A DNA stretch of 60,000 nucleotides from Liolophura sinensis. Its lineage: Eukaryota > Mollusca > Polyplacophora > Chitonida > Chitonidae. The notes beneath the pieces are model-generated. The model was not told where the DNA came from, made no database searches, and saw nothing but the letters and a program-made list of their open reading frames with translations. Positions 20,350 through 30,561 of this stretch are shown here, in pieces (position 1 is the stretch's first letter; every line of letters begins with the position of its first letter). The translations under genes and the position numbers were made by a program. The stretch covers positions 87,505,836 to 87,565,835 of the forward strand of contig NC_088295.1 in assembly GCF_032854445.1 (NCBI RefSeq), given 5' to 3'.

Positions 20350-21180
20350 TAAAATATGAAACTCTAACCCAGCACAAGTGGTTTACGAAATTTTCGCACA
20401 GTTCAGATAAAGTAAGCATATGTTGTAGAATGATATGTTCTAATGCCGATCTGGTCCATGTTAAAATATTATCGCTGTCGTATGAAATTACACTGTAATT
20501 TATATATCACAGATTCTACTACTAAACTTGGCAGATGCAAAATCGGGTTTTGGAGTCGGCGATCACAAATTCAGAACCTAATAAGTAGCAATTCATGCCA
20601 ACAGTCTAGATCATTCAGCCAACAAGCCTCCAACCAAAACAAGAGTAGCTGACTGTTAAACGTTCTATAGCTGTGAAACAAAACAGCTCCCAGAGCTGGT
20701 TGATTTTCATCTCCAGAATCTATGATTTCTGGCTATCTGCTTTTAAGTCACTCCAAAAACTGAGAGTGGGTAAAGACAGTATCATGTTTATCTTGTCGGA
20801 ACCTGCGGGTGGTCGTGAATTTCCGTCGGGCCCTGTCCGTTCCCTCGCACTTGTCGTCCCCGTATAGTAGTAAGTTAAAAATTCGGAAGTAAGACGTATA
20901 ACACCCATAAAATAAATAAATTAATATTATTGTTGTTGTCGTTCGCTCGCCCTCGCTATTCATTTCGTTGATTTCACAGAGGCCGTTTTGGCTTATGTAA
21001 ACATTTTAAATGTAATTTAAAAGCTTATTTTTGGACTTAAAAGTGTAATACGTGACCAGTGTCATTTCAGGACAGTGCTGTCCGTATCTGAACTTTTGGA
21101 GTCATTCACTGTGTATTGTATGGGGATTCAGACCAAGTTTAAGCCAAAAATCACCAGGTTGAACTGAGTGGCAATGGGTT
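20350..21180. other. Unassigned; SINE A scrap
   Basis: aacctgcgggtggtcgtg near 20803 is a scrap of SINE family A. Otherwise no gene or repeat was resolved. Confidence 0.35.
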
Positions 21181-21199
21181 AAGCCAGACAAAGTTTAGC

Positions 21200-21436
21200 A
21201 CTTGATCAATATGGGTTTGTGTTTGAACCCAATCCGTCTGGCTGGACACAGTACGGGTGCGTATTTAAATTTAAGTCCCTCTGGCTCAGCAAGAGGCCAA
21301 TGCGGGTGCGTGTTCAAATCGAGTCCTTTCTGACTCGACTGTTAGCCATTGTAGGCGCACGTTTGATGCAGTTCCTTGTGGCCAATTCTAGGGGTGAGAG
21401 TTTGAATATAGTTCCTTCTGGTTTAGCGCTTGACCA
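21200..21436. repeat. ~49-bp tandem array with tRNA B-box-like core
   Basis: Five diverged units carry gggtttgtgtttgaaccc (21213), gggtgcgtatttaaatt, gggtgcgtgttcaaatcgag, ggcgcacgtttgatgcag and ggggtgagagtttgaat, spaced 44-49 bp. A further unit (gggtgcgtgtttgaatc) lies at 21828, beyond the SINE at 21437-21785. The core resembles the B box (GGTTCGAANCC) of RNA polymerase III genes. Confidence 0.65.
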
Positions 21437-21785
21437 ATGATTGCATGGTTGGTTGGGGTTTAACGTCGCACTTAGCAATTTTTCACTCATATGACGACGA
21501 CGAATCATTAAGTGTGTGCACATATACTGTGTCTTCTTGTGGCGGGGTAAGTCCATGCCGCCAAGGTACTGCCTCCAATGAAGTATCATTCCGAAAACGC
21601 CAGATATTACACCCCAACTGTTACACTGACATCGGCTAACCAGTCACGTTTCCTTGTTCTAACCTCTCAGTGCCGAGCGCCAAGCGAGGAAACACCAAGA
21701 CCATATTTAAAGTCTTTGGTTCGATCCGAGTTTGATCCCAGTTTGATCCTGGGCCTCCAGACTTCAAGCCCTTGAACAATGTAGA
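21437..21785 (-). repeat. SINE family B, near full length
   Basis: Reverse orientation: tail end ggggtttaacgtcgcactta, then catatgacgacgacgaatca, tccatgccgccaagg, aacctctcagtgccgagcg, and the tRNA-like head with gtttgatcctgggcc. It interrupts the B-box tandem array. Confidence 0.75.
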
Positions 21786-21849
21786 TTGGTCCTTCACGGG
21801 AGCGTGGTTCGACTCTGTGCCATTACGGGTGCGTGTTTGAATCTTGGCC

Positions 21850-22558
21850 CTTCTTTGTCGGCTGATGCTGTAGAGATGTCTCGGTATTCTCTGGGTTACT
21901 CATCGGTCTGTTCATCCCATAGTCTTCACAGCCTTTATATAGATAACGTATTCTTGTGTGTGGCGTAATAAATAAACAAGTAAACAGATGCATTTGCGAT
22001 GAAAATTGCTTGTAATTTGAGTTCAAATACACCATTGCTAGAAGTAAAGTTGAAGATGTGGAGATTTAAATAGGTTAGAAATGTAGGATTTCAGTTTAGT
22101 CTATTAGGTAAGAGTTTTTGCAAAATAAAAACGTCACACGGTAGTTCTTTCTACCCAGGACACAAGGTAAATGACACTGAGTGATCAGATGAACATGTAT
22201 ATGTAATTAATTTATTCAGAATCTTAGATTTAATCGCTGCTCCATCATTAAATGTTGTCTGTGGCAATGCTGTGTCCGTCAGGATGGTTATCGTGGACAA
22301 GAAGGTAAACCATAAATCTGGATCTGCTTCATCAGCACTGTTGTTCATCTAATACTTGACATTTTCATCAGTGACAGACGGTGATATAAGGCCAATTGGA
22401 AGGATCGAACCTGAGTGTCGTCGAGTGTCGCCTTAATAGACCGAGCTGCAGGTCGCCTCTTTTGGTAATACAATTCCCTCCATCACGATATTTTAACGTC
22501 TTAGGATTGGAACATGGAAGCCATATATCTTTTTTGTATTGTAATAACTAATGTATAC
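21850..22558. other. Intronic, no further feature seen
   Basis: AT-rich sequence between the SINE/tandem region and EGF exon II. Confidence 0.35.
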
Positions 22559-22638
22559 CGAATTTGTCTGTAGATGTAGACGAATGTTATGAGAATAACG
22601 AATTTGTCTGTAGATGTAGACGAATGTTATGAGAATAA
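22559..22638. repeat. 40-bp tandem duplication across a splice acceptor
   Basis: Two identical 40-bp units (22559-22598, 22599-22638), each holding ttgtctgtag and the first ~25 bases of EGF exon II. There are two equal acceptors, at 22571-22573 and 22611-22613. Confidence 0.93.
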
Positions 22639-22733
22639 CCCCTGTTCTGCTAATGCGGACTGTAACAATACTGTTGGAAGCTACAACTGTAGATGTAAAG
22701 ATGGTTTCCATGGGAACGGAAGCCAGTGTGAAG
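22614..22733 (+). CDS. Calcium-binding EGF exon II
   Basis: 120 bp, phase 1-1, donor gtaaatgta. It reads [17 protein letters not shown] then [19 protein letters not shown] and SQC: all six cysteines, the D-x-D-E-C start, the Asn at the hydroxylation site and the aromatic residue of a classic cbEGF domain. It is the best-preserved EGF exon of the locus. Use of the upstream duplicated acceptor would add 40 nt and shift the frame. Confidence 0.8.
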
Positions 22734-22937
22734 GTAAATGTAAACTTAACATGATAATACAGGGTCTTTATGTTTGGTTTACATATAGATGTAGGTTAGT
22801 TTGTATACGCACATTTGTCGACATAGTGATCTTTCTCATGGCCATAACAGAATCATCTGCACAAAAAATGGGATTAACTTCTATCCAAACGAAGTCACCA
22901 CACCCTGTTTCGAAATAGTGTTAATATCTGTGCGACT

Positions 22938-23135
22938 CAATCACCGAGGTGGTTAGCGTGCCAGCTCGACGCAATTACCCAGGATCCTCTCACCAAAGCG
23001 GTCGCTGTGAGTTAAAGACCAACTTATGCTGACTTTCTCTTCGGCCGTACATGGGAAAGTCTGCCAGTAACCTGCGGATAGCAGTAGGTTTCCGCCGGGG
23101 ACGCCGCGTAAAACATGGCGTCAATCAAACAAATA
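22938..23135 (+). repeat. SINE family A copy with internal deletion
   Basis: Head accgaggtggttagcgtgcc (A box) and gcggtcgctgtgagttaaag (B box), then cggccgtacatgggaaagtc and aacctgcggatagcag. It jumps to gcgtaaaacatggcgtcaat with an AAT-rich tail. Confidence 0.75.
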
Positions 23136-23498
23136 ATGATCTTTCTCATGGCCGTGCCATCCATATCTACATGGATATCAGGGAGTAAGTAGCAATATAG
23201 AACACAGATTTTTTTGATTTTTTCCATGACTTGCAATAGGTTGAGCATATCATTAAGATATTAGTATTCGATTAGCAAATCGTATTCATTGTGTATTGCG
23301 TAACAAAATCTTATATCATAGTAAGATAATCTATTCTACCATCGAGCAGAAAACGCAATATTATATAAATTTCAACAGACTAATTCTATAAAGTGAAGGT
23401 ATTGCTAATTAGTATAGTCTCATGTCATAACTTTTGTCTGACTTCCAATGTTCCACTACCATCCATGAACTAACACTTCTTTTCATGTACGTTTGTAA

Positions 23499-23618
23499 AT
23501 GCGAACGAGTGTACGGAGCCTGACACCTGCTCTCCAAACGCTATTTGTATGAACGTACCTGGTAGTTACAGCTGTAAATGTAACGTCGGATTTACTGGAT
23601 ATGGGAATCACTGTAAAG
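23499..23618 (+). pseudogene. EGF exon III with lost splice acceptor
   Basis: 120 bp, phase 1-1, with donor gtaactaca. It reads DANECTEPDTCSPNAIC, then MNVPGSYSCKC and NVGFTGYGNHC, a full set of six cysteines. The two bases before the exon are AA (tttgtaa/atgcg), not AG, so the normal acceptor is gone although the coding part is open. No nearby in-frame AG was found. Confidence 0.75.
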
Positions 23619-23922
23619 GTAACTACATGGTCAGAGAAATTAGAGACCTTTAGCTACAAGCTAAGAGTTCATCTTTTAACTTTCCTCATTTTCAGCCCTA
23701 TATCATGGGGATGTGTATGAAGTTTATTTAAATTCACGAGCTGAAATCCCGTCTGCTGGGCCTGGAAGGTATGGCAAGCAACCACAAACATCACATTTAA
23801 TAAATTTGTGCAGTGAACCTTTTTATGGTTTTGACGAATGCAATGCAAGTGTTATTCCTTGCTCTAGCAGAAAATCTAATCATAGATATTTTGCTAGGTG
23901 CATATCTAGCAAATCTTTGCAG

Positions 23923-24041
23923 ACGTGGATGCATGTGGTGAGCTGGACCTTTGCGGCCATAAAGCTAACTGTGACAATGTCCCTGGTTCCTACAACTGCA
24001 TCTGTCAGACTGGTTCCTTGGGAACTGCACAAATTGCACAG
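23923..24041 (+). pseudogene. EGF exon IV with 1-nt deletion
   Basis: Acceptor aaatctttgcag and donor gtatgacga. It reads DVDACGELDLCGHKANC then DNVPGSYNCICQTG. The exon is 119 bp where its sisters are 120 bp. Reading past the glycine in the next frame gives the expected FLGN and two Cys, so one T has been lost near 24013-24015 and the frame breaks. Confidence 0.75.
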
Positions 24042-24059
24042 GTATGACGAAAATCGGCA

Positions 24060-24639
24060 CTGGCCGTATATACCACATATATCAACCATATATCATTTAT
24101 GTATATTGCATGATTCAGCATTTCGTTTGTTTTATTGTTTGAAATTTACAGAATCCCAACATATTTATAATGCGGTGCTGCTTCACTAGAGCACCATGCC
24201 GGGGCCACCAGGTATGAAGCCCCAACCTGTCATTGTATTATATAGACACAAGACTGAAACTTGAGTACTTGTATAAACTGTACAAACTCTGGCTTTAAAC
24301 TCCTCCCACCCTACGCAGGTTTCGAGATTCGACAATACAGGAAGAGAGTGACGTTCGTTTAAAAATTGACGTCATGGCTTTAATGCACGGTTTAGTTTCA
24401 ATCTGCCAATTTAAATATGGGTTGTCTAAAATGTAAAAATCCAACATAATTAAACGGTATTAGATTAATCTTCTGATTTATGTTTCCTGGGCCTATTGTT
24501 GAAAGCAATCGTAGACTACATATGTCGCCATGGTAGTTACAATCGTATCTGCCTACTGTCGCTTTGTGCAAGCGGCAGCCTGACATCAGTTTATTGTCGT
24601 ATTGATGTAACTGGAAAACGATAATAGAACGGAAGCTCA
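24060..24639. other. Intronic, no feature seen
   Basis: No further EGF exon was found between 24.06 and 24.64 kb. Confidence 0.35.
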
Positions 24640-25035
24640 TTTCGGTCATCGGATCGTTTTGGTGCTTAACAGTTAGTCGGGAGGCGCGGGATCAATCCCT
24701 GGTCGGGTCATACCAAAGACTTTTAAAAAATGGTACCAGTTGCTACTTCGCCTGGCCCTCAGACCTGAGAGGTTAGAGAAAGGAAACAGGTTTGGTTGGC
24801 CCGGTACCAGTGTAATGTGACTGCATGGGTGAGGTGTCATGTGTTGTGTCTTCGGTATGATACTTCGGTGACGGCTGCACTTTGGCGGCAATGACTCCCC
24901 CTGTCACAAAAGACACTGCCTAGGTATACACACTTAATGACTCCTCGTCCTCATATGACTAAGAATCGTTAAGTACAACATAAAACTCCAAGCATACATA
25001 AATATACATACATACATATACATACATACATATAC
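24640..25035 (+). repeat. SINE family B, near full length
   Basis: tRNA-like head with gcgggatcaatccctgg (B box), then gggtcataccaaagactttt, gttagagaaaggaaacagg, ttggttggcccggtacc and gacggctgcactttggcgg. The 3' end has catatgactaagaatcgtta and an (ATAC)n tail. Confidence 0.75.
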
Positions 25036-25074
25036 ATGCATGTGCATTTCGCCCATCGCTCCTGCCTGACAAGT

Positions 25075-26400
25075 GGACAACGCAATATTTTCGTTACTCT
25101 GTCGCCCCGTCGTCCATAATTTGCATAAGAGGAACCCGCCTTTTTAAAAATAAAATATCAAGATGAGAGAACTATGCCAATCTACCTTTATAAAATAAAC
25201 GTTGCTTTCCATTTTGATACTTCCACTGACAATTTGCCAACGACAAATTTCAGCTTTTTAATACAATATTGCGTAGCGGCTTTCTCACTAATGGAAATTT
25301 AAGAAGACAGAATCGCAATATTTGAGTGTAAAACGGAGCGCTTTCACTTTTTGTGAGTCAAATCAAATTTACGCAAAAACCGGGTGTTCTGTGAACTACT
25401 TTGTACAGAGTTTACAAATCTACTCTGCGCATGACATATCTATAATCGGAAGGCAATATATTCAGTTTAAAATGTCGCAACACTCGACATGGCATGGTAT
25501 TTTAATATAATAAACTGCAATGGAACATTGTGGCATCTCTGTAGATGTATTTTAATTGTCGCTTTGGTGCCTTGGAAAAAATGCACCAGGCCGACATTTT
25601 AACTTTAATAGTTGCACTTGCGCATTGTGAACAGCGAGCCATCACAACATCTTAACTTAAAATGTCACCTTGGTGTGCGCTAAACAACACACAAACGCAA
25701 TATTTTAATCTAAAGTGTCACTTTCCTGTCAGTCAAATGCGCATGGCAGAAAATGGAATTACCGTACATCAAGTTCTTGCGCTAAATCATTCATGTTTAT
25801 CATATACGACAAAGTAGCTGGTTACGTTTTCTGGGAAAAGATAGTTTATTGTTTGGCACTGGTGGCTGTATTTCGAATGTCACGGAGACAGTTGTTTGGA
25901 CAGAACGACAAAGTACACTGCTACAGTTTCTTAGGAAAAGGTCCGTGAACGGCTTTCGAAACCGCACCTTGGACCTTGGAGGTAGTCTCAGTTTTGGTTT
26001 TGACAGGTTATACCGCCACAATGGTGCAGTCAGAGGTACCTCAATCTGATGTATTTCATAGTATTGGAGAGTTCATTTGCATGAGCGCTACTGTGCAAGA
26101 TAAAATCAGAATAACACCATGGTAGGTTATGACACGTCTGTATTGTTGATGTTGTGTCCGGAAGAGGACAGTAAGTCTACCTATGTGCTCAGTGGCCATG
26201 CACATACACCGTTCACCAGATGGCGACATTTTAAGTTAAATGTTGTGATATGTTTTAGACCGCTTAACGCGGCGATTTACGTTAAAATGTCGTTTTAGTG
26301 ATATGGCAAATTTTGAAAAGACTATTCCTTTCAGCCTTATTAAATTGTCAAAATTTTAGCATAAAATTGTCGAATGCCCATGTCTAAAACAGTAATGGGA
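25075..26400. repeat. Cluster of diverged short repeats with an inverted pair
   Basis: CGCAATATT occurs at 25081, 25314 and 25696, and reversed at 25265. TTAAAATGTCGC-like boxes recur in both orientations. Segment 25640-25675 (catcacaacatcttaac...) is the reverse complement of 26214-26252 with few mismatches. A short-unit or hairpin-type repeat is likely. No coding sequence is supported. Confidence 0.5.
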
Positions 26401-26431
26401 TACTTATAGTTGTGTTTTTATGTGTTATCAG

Positions 26432-26498
26432 GTTTGGCTGGTGTTATAGTAGGAAGTCTGATGCTTGTCGTGTTCATCATAGTGATTGTCATCCTCAG
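26432..26498 (+). CDS. Transmembrane exon of the EGF receptor-like gene
   Basis: Acceptor gtgttatcag, a 67-bp exon, donor gtaaggcat. It encodes LAGVIVGSLMLVVFIIVIVI followed by LR, a single hydrophobic helix. The next exons begin with basic residues, so this is a type I membrane anchor with a stop-transfer signal. Phase 1 in matches the phase-1 EGF exons; phase 2 out matches the exons at 26581 and 27086. Confidence 0.75.
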
Positions 26499-26580
26499 GT
26501 AAGGCATGGAGGTTTGTGCGCAGAATGAAACGAAAGAGTACTAATCTGCTAATAGACTAAATACAGCATTTTGTTTTCAG

Positions 26581-26700
26581 AAGTGCATTCGGGAGATGGT
26601 ATCGCCTAAAGTATAGGCCTACGCGCAAATCGCCGTGCTCTGCAGTGCACAGAATCGTTCAGGAAACAAACACGCACCGCGGCCACTGTGTCTCCGGCAG
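26581..26700 (+). CDS. Possible cassette exon, cytoplasmic
   Basis: Acceptor attttgttttcag, 120 bp open in the frame of the transmembrane exon, ending AG/gtccgg. It reads RSAFGRWYRLKYRPTRKS and onward, strongly basic. Because it is phase 2-2, including or skipping it keeps the tail frame. The donor is weak, so it may be optional or dead. Confidence 0.45.
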
Positions 26701-27085
26701 GTCCGGTACTATAGTGGTTTCCGAGAATTCACTGGATTTAAAATGCTTTTAGCTTGACATATAGTTTTACCGCTTGTACAAAGAGTGATAACAATTTGCA
26801 CCAAGGTCAGCAGCAACATCCTCCGATGACCCCTACCAACACATATGAATACATATCACCGACATAAAACATAAGCCTTATGAACGAATGAATGATTATG
26901 GCTCATCGGAAGTATTATATACAACCATATAGTGGCCAGTTTTAGAGTAAATTGATTCACCCTAACCAAACCTTGTCTGTACATTAACAGTTTCAAATGA
27001 ATACGACTTAAAAATCACATTAATTGCCTTAAAGGTTATGCTGAAACAACGGCAAAATTCATTCTAATAATGTATATATTTACAG

Positions 27086-27590
27086 ACGAAGAAAACAGAA
27101 CGAGAGGCTTAATGAAGCTGAGGCAGAGCCAAGAGATCGAAACATAGCGAGAAGCTCTAACGTGCAGAATCAGAGTTATGCTGAGGTGAGGATGTCGGAC
27201 CTGGTGGGAACGGAGCTTGATGACAACATGGCCAGTGTTACACAGTGTTCTCTCAAGCACTGTACTCCAATGGTCTTGTGAAAGAGAGGAAAATAAAACA
27301 GCGCCATATGGAGCAGCAGGAAAGAGCATTTCACAACGACGCTCCTGTGTACGAGAATGAGCGAGATCCCGTCAGTGGTGTCCTACAACGGCGCTTCGGC
27401 CATGTCGTACGATACTTTGTGGAAATCCAGGGTGAGGGCTCCCGTCAAAAGTCGAGACGAACCATTCCGTGAATGTGTACAATCATTTATACGGCAATGG
27501 TAAAGCCATACCCAAACCTGCCCATGGATCGACATCAGTTGAGGACAACCTCTACTCACTGGCGAATGATTGCAATGATTCAAACTGATT
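27086..27590 (+). pseudogene. Cytoplasmic tail exon, frameshifted
   Basis: Acceptor tatatatttacag. It reads RRKQNERLNEAEAEPRDRN and SYAEVRMSDLVGTELDD in the first frame, which stops at about 27280. The second frame has LYSNGLVKERKIKQ and VYENERDP; the third has SYNGASAMSYDTLWKS. The first frame returns with VYNHLYGNGKAIPKP and ends NLYSLANDCNDSN-stop at 27588. Tyr motifs (YAEV, YDTL, YNHL, YSLA) are typical of signalling tails of invertebrate EGF/TM receptors. At least two frameshifts are needed to read it through, so the gene is probably a pseudogene. Confidence 0.7.
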
Positions 27591-27599
27591 TCCGTCATC

Positions 27600-28500
27600 C
27601 TTCAAATTGGACGTATTTTTGTTTATAAAATACCAATGGCTTGTGGACATTTTAGTAATAATTCACATTACACTGAGAGCGCTACATGCCGCAACGATCG
27701 GCGATTTCCAAACAACCATTGTATAAGGCTTGCCTGCAGTTTGAACTGGAGTAGGTGGTTTGCTTAGTGGCCTTGATCATACTGCTAAACTTCACTCTGT
27801 AGCTGATTGGATACGGTACAAAATCTAATAATACAGCTATCAAACACCAGGCTGAATATCGTACACTGACAATATCATTTAAAATTATTTCTGCAACAGA
27901 TAATAAACGTGCTTAACAAATTAATGCCTTTCAGTAAATATATACTATTTAGAGCGTAAAAATGATTTCACTGCTTCAAAATGCTATAATTTGATCCATT
28001 TTATGGACACACTATAATGAATGCTTTCTTTTAACATGTTTAAGAAGTGTTTATATTTCAAATACACGCGTATGTTTTATAAATATATTGATATATTTTT
28101 AAATACATGTAGTATTTTATAAATACTCACATTTATAGTATAAATGCAATCATTTATGTAGTAAATTGAATGGGTTTATTGCTTGAACGGAGTGATTTCA
28201 ATGTATATGATCAACATTATAAAGCGGTCTTACTATCGGTTGTTGGGTAAACACGTTTAAGTGTTTAAGCATTAAACATGTTACAATAAAACATTAAGTA
28301 CCTTTATTATATGTATCAAAGAGACGCTTAAATGTTAAACATTTATTCTTTCAGTGTATCGTTAATGGTATATTCAGCCTGGCTTGTCTGATAAACCCTG
28401 TACCATCCAGCTCAGGGCCATGTAATATAGACTTACCCAATCATTTGAAATCCGATCAGGTCAAAGTTACTTCCAATGTACCCAACACTTGTCGGCTTTA
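27600..28500. other. 3' flank of the EGF/TM locus, no gene seen
   Basis: AT-rich. Around 28240-28345 two related stretches (cgtttaagtgtttaagc and cgcttaaatgttaaac) lie in opposite orientation and could be short terminal repeats. Nothing else. Confidence 0.35.
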
Positions 28501-28514
28501 CTTGGAACATGTGC

Positions 28515-28680
28515 TAACTACTTACAGATTGCACAGGTACGGCAGGTTTTGTGTACCAATCGCCAATATGTTCACAGACGCGAACACTGCTTGAACAGAA
28601 AAAAGCGGATGCCAAAGGTTGTTCCATGGGCTTAAAATACAATAACATTAGTTCCAAAACATTGGATATACATGCATGAT
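28515..28680. other. Exon-like segment, strand uncertain
   Basis: On the plus strand a good acceptor (gtgctaactacttacag) near 28526 opens DCTGTAGFVYQSPICSQTRT to a stop at about 28678. On the minus strand an open segment ends at donor gtaagtag. No family is recognised, and the two readings exclude each other. Confidence 0.25.
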
Positions 28681-28920
28681 TCAGAATCTTGAATACGCCG
28701 AACAAACAATAATGGTGATAACCTATAGCGGACATATTTGGCTATCAAACTGGTTAAGACACTTTCATTTCAACATTTTTGACAGAATATTATCAACAAC
28801 TTTTATAACAACTTTTGACTTTTATAAAAACAAGAGAAATTGGAAAAAATTAGCACCAAATCTTAAAATACACATGTTAATTCGATGTCCATATAACCCT
28901 GTTTGATTTTTCCATGGTCA

Positions 28921-28998
28921 TATGTGTGCGACCCTTGTTTATATGTGCGACCCTTGTTTATATGTGCGACTTTTGTTTATATGTGCGACCCTTGTTTT
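28921..28998. repeat. ~20-bp tandem repeat, 4 copies
   Basis: Units of tatatgtgcgacccttgttt with minor changes. Confidence 0.9.
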
Positions 28999-28999
28999 G

Positions 29000-30285
29000 T
29001 AAAGAAATGCACTAGGGTCAGATTCGCTGGGATTTAAAAATTGTAAATTGATCATCAGTTTTTACATGTGGCTTACTTGTACACATGTGGAGTTCTCTGC
29101 TTGTGTATCTGTAAGGGTGTATATGTACACGTAGAAAATAATTATGTGCAAGTATAGGTCATATCAATATGTTTGTACAGTGGTATTTATCATATGTGTA
29201 AATATACTTTATATGCAGCCTAAACAACCAGATAGCGAAAACACTTTTTACCATTTTTAATTTTGACTGATTTTGTTCACGTACTAAGTAAAACCCCGAT
29301 AATGGAAACTGGTATTGAGTTATTGAGGAAGTCGATATCAGACAAAGAGACCAAAAATCTAAGGCGACAAAATAAAGTCCCTATTTCGTAGCAGGTGCGT
29401 TTTAGGGGTTTTATGTTATAATTCCGAACGGCTTCGGTATGCCATACAATGACTTACTGAAGAGGGGAAGATTGGGAAGGATTGTAAAACTACAATAAAT
29501 GACGGACGTTTATGCTCTGGTTAGTATTTAGGCATAACCACCCCTTTAGATTGACAGGTGAAAGGCAGGATATGTTCGCTTTGGTTCCGAAGTAATAGAT
29601 AATGTTTATATGCGTTGTCAGACATGAGACCATTAGAAGTTTTCCACATGTACAAAATAAAAACACTTACTTCCTGGCACTTAAACAATGAAATTAGTGC
29701 TGGTGTATTAAATACACACGTCATTTACGTATTATAAATCACTCTATATGCAAAAAAAAAAATACAACAACACTTTTTACAGTTTGGATGCATAATAAAC
29801 ATTAAAAACTTGTCGAATTATATTGATTTAAATTCTGCTGAAAACAATGCTAATTAGGCGGTACTTCTTCTCCACAAGCTTATATATGTGTGTAGAGTAT
29901 TTTTAATGTTAAACACCTCCCAGTATCGCGATATCTAATCTCGGGTGCAGTAATCTTACTGGAGTGTCTTAATAACTAGAGCGTTCTCTTAGGAAGCAGG
30001 AAGTGTGAGCTCTACATACCGAATGTACCACTATGACTGGTGATCTCGTCATATTCTTATCGACGATCACCTCGAAGAGGTACTCTGAACACGTGGGCCA
30101 ATCTCGTGCCAGAAGGCCGATACTATAGAGGTACTATAGAGGGTAGAGGTTTCATATCTAGTGTTTTCCTCATGGTGACCAAATAGAAGATCAACATAGT
30201 TTTTCACCTCCTGTTACAAGGAGTCATCTTGATAAGGCGGAAATGATTTGTTAAGCTACTTTTAACCACAAGCTAACAAACAAGA
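29000..30285. other. No gene seen
   Basis: Unassigned. A hairpin-prone ggtgatctcgtc ... gacgatcacc lies near 30040-30072, and a short duplication (ggtactatagag) near 30120-30142. Confidence 0.35.
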
Positions 30286-30298
30286 GAAACGATTTAGA
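30286..30298. repeat. Target-site duplication, left copy (gaaacgatttaga)
   Basis: Identical 13-mer at 35923-35935, directly abutting the 3' tail of the minus-strand LINE. Confidence 0.93.
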
Positions 30299-30561
30299 AT
30301 GAATGAATGAAAGATTATGGTTTAACGCCACATCGGCAATATTTCAGCCATATCGTGGTGAGAGCAAGGTCGAAACACGAGACTGTTGAGGTGTCCGATA
30401 TGGTGGTGAGAACATCAAAAATGGAAACAAATGTTTGGACATTTTTAAACCAGATTAGAATAACCAAAACCAGTTAAAACTCGAAAATCCTCATATTTTA
30501 AAAATAATATATCAAGAAATGTATATATAACCTTATAGATAAATATTTATGTATTAATGAA

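Larger units (their letters stand above)
18505..20350. repeat. Duplicated block, copy B
   Basis: Aligns with block A (14.4-16.7 kb), with the same internal SINE B copy and the same EGF fossil at its end. Sequence at 20125-20300 matches the beginning of block A. A segment with ctggctatctgcttttaa occurs at 18418 and again at 20728, supporting a tandem arrangement. Confidence 0.75.

Noticed and set aside
28514-28735. Minus-strand exon with donor gtaagtag
   Set aside because: Competes with an equally good plus-strand reading and has no family match; left as a strand-uncertain segment.
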